A stretch of 5,453 bases of DNA. It comes from Dehalococcoidales bacterium (lineage in GTDB: Bacteria > Chloroflexota > Dehalococcoidia > Dehalococcoidales > RBG-16-60-22). Of the stretch, positions 5,254 through 5,453 are shown one piece after another (position 1 is the first letter of the stretch; the number at the start of each line of letters is the position of its first letter). Under the pieces are notes generated by a model. It was not told the DNA's origin. It was given only the letters and a program-made list of their open reading frames with translations, and ran no database searches. The DNA is taken from positions 1 through 5,453 of the forward strand of contig DAOWCR010000083.1 in assembly GCA_030639445.1 (NCBI GenBank), read 5' to 3'. The position numbers were made by a program, and so were the translations under genes.

Positions 5254-5298
5254 GATAAAACTTAAAGGGGGACGGGGTTACCAGATAATCTCAGGAAA

Positions 5299-5453
5299 AT
5301 GAGAGTTTTAATCGATAAAAGCGAAGTAAAAGGCAGAGTGAGCGCTCCGCCTTCCAAAAGCTATACTATCCGGGGCTTGATGTGTGCCGCCCTGGCCCGG
5401 CGTGAAAGCGAGATAGCGCACTCCTTAAACTCGGAGGACACCGAGGCGGCGGC
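5299..5453 (+). CDS. aroA: 3-phosphoshikimate 1-carboxyvinyltransferase (EPSP synthase), N-terminal part
   Basis: It transfers the enolpyruvyl group of PEP to shikimate 3-phosphate. Only 51 codons and two bases are in the window. The family N-terminus is clear: VSAPPSKSYTIRGL, with Lys20, Ser21 and Arg25 matching the substrate-binding KS...R of EPSP synthases. AALARRESEI and then LNSEDTEAA, with Asp47, follow. The ATG at 5299 has only a weak, very close AGGA upstream and no alternative in-frame start nearby. Unlike the preceding genes it is not coupled to its neighbour: 382 bases of hairpin repeats separate it from aroK. I see no convincing promoter in that gap, so it is probably still part of the same transcript. 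Confidence 0.93.
   Translation, partial: MRVLIDKSEVKGRVSAPPSKSYTIRGLMCAALARRESEIAHSLNSEDTEAA

Noticed and set aside
4917..5277. CRISPR array
   Set aside because: The copies are imperfect, few, about 114 bases apart and internally palindromic; there are no short identical repeats with unique spacers and no cas genes.

Overview
The window holds a shikimate-pathway (chorismate biosynthesis) operon on the + strand: aroF, aroB, aroD, aroE, aroK and the first 51 codons of aroA. The start of an unrecognised gene lies on the - strand at the left edge. The Dehalococcoidia-like gene order, the type I-beta DAHP synthase, the GC-rich coding sequence and the G-rich palindromic repeats suggest an uncultured or environmental Chloroflexota bacterium of the Dehalococcoidia type. 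That assignment is an inference from style and gene order, not from a marker gene.

Layout. Positions 1-267 carry the - strand hypothetical gene. Positions 268-517 form a divergent promoter region; its best element is a near-consensus promoter (TTGACA, 17-nt spacer, TATATT with an upstream TG) at 462-490 that drives the aro operon. Positions 518-616 encode a 32-residue leader peptide with six consecutive Tyr codons followed by Phe, Ser and Trp. Downstream of it lie mutually exclusive RNA pairings: a hairpin at 577-597, an antiterminator 595-607/659-671, and a terminator at 657-684. This is the architecture of ribosome-mediated transcription attenuation, apparently sensing tyrosine first and phenylalanine and tryptophan second. 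The structural genes run from 730 to 4916 almost without gaps (6-nt gap, 11-nt overlap, 1-nt overlap, 4-nt overlap), so they are almost certainly one translationally coupled mRNA.

From 4917 to 5298 the tight packing breaks. About 380 nt hold an array of imperfect repeats built from small GAA-loop hairpins, one long perfect GC-rich hairpin and duplicated G-rich tails. No protein is encoded there, and aroA starts right after it.

Pathway. AroF condenses phosphoenolpyruvate and erythrose 4-phosphate to DAHP. AroB cyclises DAHP to 3-dehydroquinate, AroD dehydrates that to 3-dehydroshikimate, AroE reduces it to shikimate, AroK phosphorylates shikimate, and AroA adds the enolpyruvyl group to give EPSP. 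Only chorismate synthase (AroC) is missing, and it may lie beyond the right edge. The first enzyme carries an N-terminal regulatory-type domain, so the pathway appears to be controlled twice: transcriptionally by the aromatic-codon leader and allosterically at AroF. The most notable items are the Tyr-rich attenuator and the hairpin repeat array inserted between aroK and aroA.
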